DNA of 64,000 bases from Anastatus disparis. Its lineage: Eukaryota; Arthropoda; Insecta; Hymenoptera; Eupelmidae. The stretch lies in assembly GCA_017163975.1 (NCBI GenBank), contig JAFFSR010000227.1:310001-374000 (forward strand). The letters are read 5' to 3'. A program made the position numbers and the translations under genes. The first letter of the stretch is position 1. Every line of letters begins with the position of its first letter. Below are positions 1 to 14,000 of this stretch, one piece after another. The notes beneath the pieces were generated by a model, which saw nothing but the letters and a program-made list of their open reading frames with translations, ran no database searches and was not told where the DNA came from.

Positions 1-505
1 TTCTTTCAGAATAGATCTGTTTTGCCGCTTTTATATTGTATCGTACTTTTTTTTTATTATTATTAGGGTGATAGAGAAGTGTCTCTACGACAAACCGAAC
101 TTAAGACAATAATCCGTAAATCTCTTTTCATAATTATTTGGAAAAAAAATCTTTTTTTCATTTTCTTTCTACTATTTAATCCATTATTTCAATAAAATAA
201 TGCCAACCTCTTTTTCTTTTAGACTCATTTGTTAATGATTTGTGGTTATTGTAGAAGTATGGTTTATTGCACGTTGACAATATTATAACGTAGGTATTGT
301 GGAAATTAAAAATTTTTTTATTCTCTAGAAAATATTAAAGGACCTTTGTAGAGAGCATGTAAGCTGATTTTCTCGTTAAATTATACGTGTATATATATAA
401 AAGGCACATTATACTAAAGCTTGCTAATTGCACTGTTTGAACGTTAGATAATCGATTGCCTTTATAACAAGGAGGCCATTAATACAGAATTTCTCAATTG
501 AACAG
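1..505. other. AT-rich stretch upstream of the first visible KCNQ exon
   Basis: No exon or repeat is recognised here. Because the exon at 506 starts inside a codon, this is most likely the 3' part of a KCNQ intron whose earlier exons lie outside the window. The last bases before 506 form a normal acceptor (AACAG). Confidence 0.6.
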
Positions 506-1987
506 GTTAGATCAAATTTTGGGTAAGCAAGGTTCTAAGGCAAGAGATGTCTATGCGTCGAAGCTTAGTTTAGCATCGAGAATCGTTAAGGTCGAAAGGC
601 AGGCGAGTATTCATAATTCATTTAATCTATCATTATCAATTGCTTTGATTTTAGATCCTTTGACATAGTATCAATTAAAGATTTTTTATTTTTAATCACA
701 TTATTTAAATTATCATTTTTTTTATTTTCAATTGGAGAATTACGTCAAGTCATTATAAAATAAACATTAAAAAGTTTATGATTAATAGTATATTACGCAC
801 CAAGGGAGGGAAGGGGGACATTCTAACCCGCGCGTATGTTATCCCCGAGCCGAGGCGAGGCGATAACGCGCGGGTTAAGATGTCCCCTTCACTCCCGTGG
901 CGCGTATACAATTTTTACCATAGCCAAGCCGAAAGTTGTCAACTAAAATTACTTATAACGTAAACGTTATGCTATATTGTTCTACTAGATACACTACACG
1001 ATATCACACTACAGGTAACACTCGTAATGATAATTCATTAATAAAAAAGATTTATGATTTCTTATTTTTCATCACACACACTTTTTAAAGATTCTATGCT
1101 TTGTTTTACTATATACCTCACGATAACACACTACACGGTAACACTCGTAATGATAGTTCATTAATAAAAAAAAATTTATTATTTAATCTGATAGAGTTAT
1201 TCTTCGATACACTCTGTTTCAATGCACACATTTTTCATCACACACATTTTTAACTAAATAATAATATAATACAATGTATACATATATGTTGTATACATTT
1301 GTATACATTTTGTTTTTTTTTGTTGCAAATGTAAGAGATTTTGAAAAAGAAACAGAAAAAGATTTTGATATCTGCCTTTGTTTTGTTCTTACTATGACTT
1401 TTGATGAAGAGCAAAAAGGCTAGGTATATTAGACATTATATGGGGAAAAGAAAGAGACGGAGAGATATAACGTATGCTATACTCTGTCGTTAGCGCCTGC
1501 GCAAAACGTTCTTTTTGCTTCCTGCCCCGACAAGAATGTGAGACTTTCGGTTGAAGTAGTGGGGATGAAAGTAGAAACTTTCGGGTTGGATATGGTAAAA
1601 AATTTATTTCGACATAATAAATCTGACACGATTTAACTAATACTACTTGAACCATGATAGGAGCAAAAAAAAAATTAACAAGTTTCAAATTACTTTAATT
1701 TAATGAACATTCAATAGAACAGTACGTCTGATAGATTATTTAAAATTCTAAATAATCATTTGGTGATAAAAATAAGTTATTATAATAAATGAAGATGTTA
1801 TTTACTGAAATATTAGGTCGATGAGATCGGAATGAAACTTGACCAGCTTATCGAACTTTACATGGAGGATCGTAAAAGATTACTAGCATTACCAATGCCA
1901 GAATCATCGGATTACAATAATGGCGGTGGTAATAGTAGCGTCGGTGGCAGTGGAGGTGGTGGTATCGGTGGTAGTGGTAGTGGTGTC

Positions 1988-2018
<31 letters not shown>

Positions 2019-5000
2019 TAAATAACAATAATGGTAATCATATGCCAGAAACACCATTATCAGCTGGTATTGGCGTACCCGGTAGTTGTGGCTTTGTTTT
2101 AAAACCAATACTCGTCGACAAGCAATTATCTGAGCCAAGTTCGCCAACAACAGCAAGCTTTCGTGATAATGATGGCGGAGAGCAACATCACCATCACACC
2201 AAGCATAGGCAGATGCACCGTGGCCACTCGGATCTCGGGAGCCGAGTTAAAAAACGTGTTACTTTAAGGTATGTTCAACTTTACTTTTATAAATTCATTT
2301 ATTTTTATTGCGCAGATTTGAGAAAAAATAATTAATGCAACGCTTGCTCATATGTAAACCTTGCAGCGAAAAGTTAATCATGCGAGAATCACCTATTTTA
2401 CGCACTTGTCATTTAATAATTGTTAACCCTACTTTGTTTTTTAATTAAATTTTTCTATTATTCAAATGGACTTGATTTTTTCAAAATTTTGAAAATTATT
2501 GATATATGTGTTAAATTTTAATATTGAAATGAGATAAAAAAAAATAATTGATAATGAATAATGTTATTGTAGTATATTCCGTTAAAAGAGAAATTCTGAA
2601 AATTGAAAATTAATGAATCACAAATATCCAAACAAGTGAGTGAATGAATTTTCTAAATCTATGTGAATGAGTGAGAAAGAAAAAAATAATTGAAAAGAAT
2701 AAATAAAAGATATAATTAAATAAATAAAATACATGTATAAAGTTTATAATTAAAAATTTGTTGTAGTTCCATTCCTTCACATTTGGTGCTTCCTGTAGAG
2801 TCGAGCGGCACGGTCGGTAAGCCGCCTCGTCTGCCTCCGTCGCCTACGGCAACAACATGTCCATCTACGACAATTACTACAACTCGACAGGGCGATGTTG
2901 TTATAATGGTGCCTGCACTGTGTGCTTCTTCATCTGCTTCTGATAATGAATGTAAACAGCGAGCATCTAATGAAGATACACAATCATCACAGAGTCTTGT
3001 CCTTTATTCATCGAATACCAGTGTTGCAGCTGCTGAACTACCTCAGAGCTCCAAAGAATCTTCTGCTAGGTGTAAGTAGACTACTTTTTATATTCTTTTT
3101 TTCTTAACTCAAATAAATAAAAAAATCATCTTTTTATTAACTAAAGACAGTATTTATACTCAACATATCACCATAAATATTATTAAATAATACATTTAAT
3201 CAGAAAACTTTTTTCATATTTTCTTTATTTTTTATTTTTTATTTTTCTAAAATAGCCAATAAAAACACAATATAAGCGTATGTTTTGAAAAATATTCTTA
3301 AGATATCCAAAACTCTCGTGATAATCAAAAGCAATAAATGAAAACTTTTTTAATAAAAATGTATTGCTGTTTGTTTCGCGTTTTAATTAAAAAGTTTATT
3401 TTCTTAAAATTCACTTTTAATTTATTCAAGCATTAATTTATTTTCATTTTTACGTTTAAAAATTTTTAAAAAATGTCTAATTTACAATATTGTAATAATT
3501 GCAAAGAACGTATTTAAAAAATAAAAATTGGAAAAATATTTGTCTTCTTTAACAATAAATTGGATTAAACAAAAAAGGTATTCCAAATATTTCTCTAGCT
3601 CTGAAGAATATATTTAAAAATATTTTAATACATAATAAGATATTATTTTCACTGATAGATATTAATTTTATTGTATTGATCTGTGACATTATTTATACAG
3701 TATTATGTGCAATATTTATGTAAAGCATTAAGTGATGCAATGTTGTATTACACAACTTCTTTTTTTAAAGTTAATACAAAATAAACTTTGAAAATCAATT
3801 TAATACCTAATTAAAAGATTACATAATGCCATATTTTTTAATTAATTTTAAATATTCTTCAATCAAATTAGATGTATTTTACAAAAGAATTTTATATCGC
3901 TATGATTATTTTTAAGCCTTTGGTTTTTTTATTTAACTTATCTAAAGTAGACTTAATTTTAATAAAATATTAATATATGAAATCACCATGTGAATGTCTT
4001 ATAAATATTCAAAACTCTTATATATCTTACGGGAAAGCAATGAAAATCTTTTCTAACACTTTACCGGAGTACAGTTGTTAACGAAATCTTGTGCATTAAA
4101 TTCGAGACTTGGAAGAAAAAACTTTGATTCATATCAAGTTTTTCTCTAACGATAGCTTGTTAAGGCAAAGAGAAAAAAAGAACAAACAAGATTGTACTAA
4201 CAAGGAGAGTGCATTGCATTTGGGTCTTGGATTTTCTTCTAGCCTTGAGATCTTTTTTCTTACATAAAATCATAAAAAAAGCCGCGTCTATTCGGTCCAA
4301 CGCTCGATTTTTTCCGAGTTATGAGCAGTTTTGTCTGTTTTGTTGAAAAAATTGCATCTGCTTTATAATTTTACAGTTTCCGAACTACTTATTCTAGAAG
4401 GTTTTTACTGATTGCATATTAAAGTTGAGATTAAAACCTTTCGATTAAAAAAAAAACGTGTCCAAAAAGCTCAAGTTGTTAAAAACTTATGAAGTGATGA
4501 AAATTGAAATGAATTTCTGACTAAAATATTGCATTTATTTTCTATGCATTTTTTGAGCTAAATATTTGCGCTATTTTTATTCGCCCATAACTTTTTAACA
4601 ACTTGAGCTTTTTGGACACGTTTTTTTTTTAATCAAAAGATTTTAATCTCAACTTTAATATGCAATTAGTAAAAACCTTCAAGAGTAAGTAGTTCGAAAA
4701 CTGTAAAATTATAAAGCAGATGCAATTTTTTCAACAAAACAGACAAAACTGCTCATAACTCGGAAAAAATCGAGCGTTGGACCAAATGAACGCGGCTTTT
4801 TTCATGATTTTATGTAAGAAAAAAAATCCCAAAGCTAGAAGAAAATCCAAGACCCAAATGCAATGCACTCTCCTTGTAAGCTGTAGATATTTGGATCTTT
4901 TTTTCCCTTTCTTTTTATTTACTAGAGCATTCGTTTTGGCTTTTGAATCTTGAGAAAGTCAAAAAAATAACCGTTTTCTTTTTTTTTCGAACATTAAGTT

Positions 5001-8000
5001 TTTCTATACAAGTTAAGAAAGATACTAGCGGCACAGGGTTTAAAGAAAACTTTGAATTTCCTTTTACTATTACTTTACCAAGGCGAATTTTTAAGTCAAA
5101 AGAATTTTTAAAATGCTCACGGAAAAGTATCTGGAATTTAATAAAAAAATTGTCTAATTTGTTCAATATATTTGATAAAATATTAAATTTATATTACTAT
5201 ATGTATTTGTCTATTAAAAAAAAGTGATTAATAATGTTATATACAATCGACGATCGATTTAGTATACTGTAGAAATAGTTTCGAATAAAACGCTTCTAAA
5301 AGAGTTTGCCCACTATTAACTGCTTTCTTATAATCGGTTTAATTTATTTCGCAAATTGATATTTCATTTTTAGTGCAACTTCATTTAAAATATTAAATAT
5401 ACTTAAATTTTCAAATTTATCCAAACTTTATATTTAATTTTTCCAACTAAATACAATATTTGTACAAAGAATAATAAAAGTTAACTTAAAAAATATTTAA
5501 AAATATATTGATTATCATAAGATATAAATATTTTTTTTTAAATCTCATTTCATTAGTAAAAGTATTTTTTATTAATTAATTTGAGCATTCCTGACACTTT
5601 TTATCACTTTAAATCTTCATATTTTTACTTGGACCTAAATCTTACGTGAGTTACAAAATGCTCGATCGAAAGTCAAAGCGTAACAGCAGGGCTAAAATTT
5701 TAACACGTCAATGGAGAAAAGACTCTAAATCGTTCAAAAACCATACAACATTTTTCCTAAAAATCAAATATTTTATGTGAATTACAGTAATTTTTTAACG
5801 CTTGTGATTCTTCAAAATTTCGAATATTTTTCTTTGTATTAAGTTATGAAATAAGCCATTCAGTATAACGCTTATTTTTTCAAATCATACATAGCTATGT
5901 GAAAAATAGTATATTATACATCGAGGGAGTACAATAAGCAATGTATGCCCTGTGTGTGTTTGAGGCCCGAGCGTAGCAATGGTGTCATGCAAACAGGGCA
6001 TTCTTTGCTTATTGTGCTTTCGAGGTGTATATAGGGCCGATCCGAGTATTACGGGCACCCTAACTTTAATTGAAAATTATATCTTAATAAAATAAGTCAA
6101 AGAAAAGCAAACAATAGTAATGGATAAATTAATTTATCATAAATCTAAATCAACTGATCAAAAATTATTCTCATGTTTGGATATATATTAAAAAATTGAA
6201 AAATAAAACACTTAAAAATACCCAATTTGCCTCACTATAGGGGCACATTTTTCTTCACCTCACCTATAGAAAAATAACTATTGCGATTATATGATAATCG
6301 AGTTTTTCTATAAATTTTCGCGTGAAATTACTAATCATTTGTATTTTTACTTATATTGAAAAACGGTATATATTAGTTATATACGTAACTTGGGAGTACG
6401 AAGGATGAATACAGGCGAGACTAAAGTGTTTGTCGCTTGAGTAGCAGTTAGTCGAGGGCGCGCGAAGCGCGCCCGAGACTGACTGCTGCTCAAGCGACAA
6501 ACACTTTAGTCAAGCCTGGATTCAAAATCCTTCGTACTCCCAAGTTACGTAGATAAGTTTATGTCGTTGGTAGGCCGTATGAGGAACTATAAAAATGATT
6601 TTTTAAAATTAATGATAAATGTTTTATTAAAAAAAAGTAAATAATATCATTATTTACTTATTCATTTTACTTATTAACTGTTTAACTTTGAAAATTTGTT
6701 TAAACAAAACATTCTGTAAAGTTAAGATTTTATATGAATTTGTATAAGCATTGACATATCTAACGACATTCTTTTGTTTTCACTAACCTACGAATCGATG
6801 TCACTCGCGTCATATACGGCCATGCTGTGCGATATCTCGATCTGTCAATACTCCCTTAGGGAGTATAGAGCTGTCAGTACTCCCTAAGAGAGTATTGACA
6901 GAGAGAATATCGTCGAGATATTAGCATGAACGTATGCAATGCCTATACAAATTTAGCGTGGTCTATAGGTATTCCACCGAATACGGCCTACGACGACATA
7001 AATATATATATATTAGTTATATACGTAACTTGGGAGTACGAAGGATGAATACAGGCGAGACTAAAGTGTTTGTCGCTTGAGTAGCAGTTAGTCGAGGGCG
7101 CGCGAAGCGCGCCCGAGACTGACTGCTGCTCAAGCGACAAGCACTTTAGTCAAGCCTGGATTCAGAATCCTTCATACTCCCAAGTTACGTAGATAAGTTT
7201 ATGTCGTTGGTAGGCCGTATGAGGAACTATAAAAATGATTTTTTTAAATTAATGATATATGTTTTATTAAAAAAAAGTAAATAATGTCATTATTTACTTA
7301 TTTATTTTACTTATTAACTGTTTAACTTTGAAAATTTGTTCAAACAAAACATTCTGTAAAGTTAAGATTTTATATGAATTTGTATGAGCATTGACATATC
7401 TAACGACATTCTTTTGTTTTCACTAACCTACGAATCGATGTCACTCGCGTCATATACGACCATGCTGTGCGATATCTCGATCTGTCAATACTCCCTTAGG
7501 GAGTATGGAGCTGTTAATACTCCCTTAGGGAGTATTGACAGAGAGAATATCGTCGAGATATTAGCATGAACGTATGCAATGCCTATACAAATTTAGCGTG
7601 GTCTATAGGTATTCCACCGAATACGGCCTACGACGACATAAATATATTTATGTCGTCGTAGGCCAAATTCGGCTCAATACCCATAGACCCAGCTAAATTT
7701 GTATTGGCATCGCGTACGCTTTGGCTCATCTCTAACTATGTTCAAATCTTTCTATACGCTTTCAGTGGCGTATGGAAGCTTTCCATACGAACCCGGAGTC
7801 GTATGGATTATATATGTGTTTAGACTGGTCAACTTAGGTGAACCGTATGGCGCGAGCGCGCCTATGCTCACAGCTGACTTTGACATTTTCTTAACCATAA
7901 AAAAATTTTGGGTTATGCGAACAGCGATGCGAAAAAATTGAAGATTCATGTTTACAAATTAAAAACAAATGAAAGAGTGACATCAACTGATTTTGACATA

Positions 8001-11000
8001 TTATCAAAAAATTTTAAAGAAACATTAATATATTATTTATTAATCGATTTTGTTATAGTCCCTCATTTGGCCTACAACGACATAAAATCATCTACGTCAT
8101 TTGGGAGTAAGAAGGATGAATACGGGGCGAATTTGTTGCTCGAACAGCAGTCAATCTCGGGCGCGCTTCGCGCGCCCTCGACTGTCTACTGTTCTCGCAA
8201 CAAACTCGCCCCGTATTCATCCTTCTTACTCCCAAATGACGTATATAACTAATATATGCTTAGTGATTGCAAGAGACGGTCACTACTCCGCGTCACTGCC
8301 GATACTCACCCCATTTTATGTGTTTTTTCAAATCAATCGTTTAAAGTTTTAGAACATTTAATTCTTAAAAATCAAAATATTCCTTCAAGTTTTGGAGGTA
8401 AGCTTTAAAACGTGTTTTGTTTGAACGCGATCGTAGATATTTTCGTGTTTTATCTATGTAATGAATTATAACAAAAACCTTTTTTTTTATACTCTAAATT
8501 TCAACCATTTATTATTTATTTTTAAAACGTTTTTTTTTACATGAAAATTTAAGAGGAAGAAATTATATCATTTTTTCTAGCAATTTTATCAATATTAATT
8601 TTATAATATTAATTTTATTTTATATTAATTAGGGTGCCAGATGTACTTGCCTGCCAAGCTTTACCCCACTTTCCCCTACTAATTTTCACTGGGCGGAAAG
8701 TGCGTAAAAAATTTTCGAATTAATAATTCATCATCCCGCACAAATATTAATTTGCAACACTCCGCAAATGATAATTCCTTGCACGCACAAATACTGTCAA
8801 ACAAAACTTGTATAAACGCGATACGAACAAAACTGTACAAACTTTAATACAAAAGCTAGCTGATTAACTTGGACTAGAAATAACGACTCGCGCGGGAGTA
8901 TTTAAAATCAATATTTAATGACTAAAATTATTTTAAAATTCTTAAAACGATGAAACCAATGTTATATAAAAAAACACGTTTTTATTTAATGAACTACGAT
9001 ATTAATTGTAGTTTGCATAATTGTGCACTATAAAATTTTAATAGTAAACTTAGCCGACTAAATCGATGTCATGTTATATATAGAGTCATATGAATAAAAA
9101 TTCCTATTCTGGCCACTTAATTTATTTACATATAGTTTTTCGGCACCACCAGCGTCTCCACTCTTAAGAAAATGAAACAAAGAGTGTACATAGATGTTAA
9201 ACAGTTCTGGTAGCTTTATTCTTTTATGATATATATTTTTGTTACTTCATAACTTATGAAAACTTAAACGTTTTAAATTAATTTTTACTTCAATAAAAAG
9301 GTTTTAATTGCAACTTTAATATATTTTTCATAAAAATTTTCTAGAATAATTAACTTGAAAATTGTAGGACTGTAAAAGAGGTATAAAATTTAAAAATAGC
9401 ATAAAAATTCTGATAAGATTGAACTTTGAAAAAAATAAGCGCTGGACCTAATAATACCTACAGCTTATTTCATAATTTTATGCAAAGAAAAATATATCTT
9501 CTCATAAGTACAGTTTAGTAAAGAAAAGTACATAATAAGTGAAAAATTATTTTTCTTTATTTTAATCAATCGAGCTCATTATATAAAATTTAAAAAATTT
9601 TGACATTATGTAAGGAAAAAATTTTTCTAAAAGCTTTAAAATGCGAGATCCGTTATGGTGGCAACGAAATAAAGTTAAAAAAAAACTGCTAAAAAAGTAG
9701 AAGCAGCTTATAAACATTAAATGTATATGTATTTATTTACTTATGTGTACATGTGTCTATACAGCATCTTTCTTTTATTTCTTTATTAATGTGTATACGA
9801 ATGGTTATGTTTATTAGACTTTCACCAAACACACAAATCACGCATGTATTTTATTTTATAAGGCTCGGGCTCGGGTTTAACGTATATAGTATATATGTTA
9901 TCTGTGTGCGTTTTACAGCATCGCCGAACACTACTCACTCGTCTACCACGTCGTTATAGCCAAACAGACACTACACAGTAAGTTCTTTATCCTCCTTTTC
10001 TCCTTTTCCTTAAAATTAAAAAAAAAAGTTTACCCTATGCTTTTATTAACATTATTATCCATTTTAATGCAATGCTAGTTTCTAATATATGCATGCTTAT
10101 TTCCGAGCTTTTAATACTTTTTCTTATGTATATTTCTTGCTTTTAGCTTATTACACAGAATTTGCAATGTTTACATGTTCTAGTTCAAGAGGAACTTTTC
10201 AATTTTTTTAGAGTTTTCAAAATAATTATTAACCCTTCCAGACCTCAATTTTAATTTATCATTTTTTCAGAATATTTAAAGGTTTCTCTATTACTTATAT
10301 AATAACCCACTAGGAGAGGTCCCTATTTTTGGGTCACGGCTCTTGTTGTAACTTGGGGATATATTTTTATACATTAAATTATGAAAAAAACTGCGAGCAT
10401 TAGGTCTGACACTCGATCATTCCAATATTATGAGTTAATTTGTTCAAATTTTAAAGATTTTTTGGAAAAATCATCGTTTATAGTAACTAATATTACTCTC
10501 CAATAATAGCTTCTAAGTTCATCGTGTAACATTCTAGTGAAATTTGAGATTAAATTCTTTTGATTAAAAAAAAAAACTTAGTCAAAAAGCTCAACCCATT
10601 CAAAAGTTATAGCAAGATGAAAAACATGAAAAAAATCAGCACAATAATTCAATGAAAATTGAAGTTTAATTTTATGCTAATTTTTATAACAATTTTTATC
10701 ATAATTTTTATTTTTCTATAACTTTTGAACGGGTTGAGCTTTTTGACTAACTAGAAGAGTGCCACATCTCCGGATCACAGATTTTACTCAAACTTCGAGA
10801 TAAGTTTTCAGATGACAAAATATAAATAATTAAAGAAAATCACTAAAAAAGTTACTAGATTTTCAAACACATAACTCTTAAGCATTGATAGTTATACGCT
10901 TAACACTTTTTTTAAATTAAAGCTGAGCTCAAATCCTTTTGAAATAGCACCTATAGCATATCAAAATATTGTTTTTTCCTAAAGTTATAGCGTAATAAAG

Positions 11001-14000
11001 ATTGGACTTAATTTCAACATTTATTATTAATTAATGTTTTTAAAAGAAAATTCTGGCACAATTTTTATTACGCTATAACTTTGGAAAAAAATACTATTTT
11101 GATATATGAATTTTGATTACTGACACCTACATGCTATAGGTGTCAGTAATCAGCTAATTTTTATTTGCATATGCTCTACTGATGTAACTCAATAGCTAAC
11201 AGCTCACTATAAATTAAACTGTAAAATAAAAATGAAAAAATAGTAAAGTAAAATAATAATAATTAATAATCTAATTAAACAATAATTTTTTTATAATTTT
11301 ATTATAATAACACAATTAAATTTTATTAAGGAGATGTAAAACGGACACTACACCTGTACTTATAGATATTAGCTTCCTTTCTATTTTATTGCTGAATTTC
11401 CAGAAAAGAAATGCATTAGCTTGTAGTATGTACCATGATGATTATTTTGATAAGTTTTCAAATAAATTTATTCATTAGCTTTTAAGATATTTGAATTCTT
11501 GTACAAAATTGAAAAATTTTAATAAATAATTTTGGAACCCGAAATTCTCAATAACTAATGAATGAATTCATTTAAAAATTTAACTGAATAATCTTCATGG
11601 TACATACTACAACTTAATGCATTTTTTTATTGAAAATTTTACAATAAAATGTAAAGATAATGAATATTTATGAGTACAGGTGTAGTGTCCATTTTACATC
11701 CCCTTAATCGAATTTTTAATTAATTTTGTTGATTTAAATAAACCGCTAAAATTCATTGCGCGGTTTCCACTTGTGTTACTGGCGAGTAGTACTGTCAGCA
11801 ATTTCGGAACATACCCACTACATAAAAATTAAATTAGCCAAATTTCAAAATACCAAAAGTCAATATGTATTGGCTTTTGAAATAAGAAATTTGAAATTGC
11901 AAATCAACGTAAACATATTCTCCAAAAATTCATATTAATTATTTTGAAAAAATTTTTTACATTTTTACTAGCGTAATTTTTTTTTTAAATTATAAGATAA
12001 TATCTAGTGTAATAAAATTTGAAAAGTTGTTAAAAATTTTTTTTTGTGCTAGGATTTACTCAGAAAATGCAAAATCTCTTGGAAAAGCTAGAAACAAAAT
12101 AGGAGCTCTTTTCATAAAGAAGATTTTTTAATGCATCATAGATTTCAACGCTTTGCTCACACATGCAACGAGAAAATTTCTTTTCAAATAACTTTTTTAT
12201 TAAGTCACTTATACGTTCTTTACTTCGAGCGCTTACAAGTACTTTTTACCGCACGTCATTTATTTTTCTGCCTCTTTATCCATTTTTATACTCTAAGCTT
12301 GTTCGTTTTTTTTCTTTTAAACATTCGACTATATAATATAAAATAAAAAAACTAAGCGCATGGAAAAATGTATCTTGATTAAATGACATTTTCAGCAAAT
12401 TTTTATTTCCATCTATTATTTAAACCTGAGCAGTTAATATTCTTAAAATTTATCACTAGCAAAACACTATGCATTATAAAAAAAATTACGGAAAAATGAG
12501 AGTCTGATTTTGATGCCTGTTATGAATCAAATAGAATGCTTACAATGTAAACCGAGTTGATTTTTCAAATTTCGTTTTGGATTATTTAATTTTTGCCATA
12601 TTCTACTAATATTTACAATTTCAAATATTTGAAAATTTTAATTTTAATATTTGCATACTAATAATAGTAATCGAAAAAAAATGTTATTATTAATATTACA
12701 CTTGACAATTTCACAAAAAAATTTACAAGCAATATTATTATTTTTATTTAACTAATATTTTCAAAGGAATTAATAAAAATTTTTATAAAGTTTACAATTT
12801 ATGGACTTTCATTTATAAAATACTTTAAATTTTATCAACCGGAAAGGTATTTTTAAATAATAATAAAATAAGTTTTTAATTTATTAAATAAAATTTAATT
12901 GAATAATATTGCATGTTTCTTAAATTTTCTCTTGACACTTCAAACATTCCGTAAGAACGTCTTTTCTCTAATTTTATTTTCTTAAAGAAGAAATTGTTCC
13001 ACTTTAATTTATGTACCAGCACACCCCAATTCATGAGTATAACTAAAAATTCTTTGCTTTTCATAAAATTTATTTGAAAGATGAAGTTTTCATAGCCAAT
13101 CCTTATCTCACTTTTTTTCAACTTAACACTACAATCCACATTTTTAATGTGTTAATATAGCTTATTCATAATATGCGAGTAAATTTTAGAAATCTTAATG
13201 ATTTCTTACCTTTTTACTTAAACTTTTTTATTTTTTTATATAAAAATTATTTTTTTTAATATAAAAGAAAAACCTGAAATAAAATTTTTCTATATATAGT
13301 GAGAAGAAAAAAATTGAAATTCAGTATGATTGTTTAAAAAAAATTTTTTTTAATAAGTATAAAAACCATCTAATTTATATTTAAGCTTTAGTGCTTATCT
13401 ATAACACACAGTGCATGGAATGGATAAAATTTTTTTTAGTTTAGAAAAACGTAAAAATTAATAAATTTTTTAAAAATCTAATAATATTACATCGAATAAA
13501 AGCATGTCTGTATTCTAAATCAATACTATTACTTTCACGTGATAAGAAAAATGAAATTTCTTTGCTTCATTTTTTATATTCTATATAAATAATTAATTTC
13601 AATTTTTTTCTTATCACATTATCATATTATTAATAAATAGACTGAATTGCTTGGTTATGTTCAAATTATGATTAACAAAATTACTTATTTTCAATTTTTT
13701 TTTAATAATTAATTAATATTATGTGAGAATTTAAATTAATTTAATTATTTATATTATGTTCATATAATTATATGCGTAAATACTTTTGTACTTTAATTGT
13801 TTCATGATACTATACTAAAAATAATAATAGTTCACATGAATGTTGTTTGACCAAACTTTTTTTAAAAATTTTGAAGATTTTTTTTATGAAATTGGAATTC
13901 TTTCAATAAAACGATAGCAATTCTATACTTTGAATAATTATGAAAATACTGTCGAAAATTTTGAGCACTGCTATATGCACAACAAAACATAATTTTTTTT

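Noticed and set aside
1392..1688. 98-codon minus-strand frame in the KCNQ intron
   Set aside because: No known motif, no splice context, composition like surrounding intron DNA.
4200..4877. CRISPR-like or direct repeat array
   Set aside because: The matches are inverted, not direct, and there are no regular spacers.
7384..8352. Several frames of 60-114 codons inside the composite foldback
   Set aside because: They occur in inverted-repeat arms, appear on both strands as mirror images and resemble no transposase.
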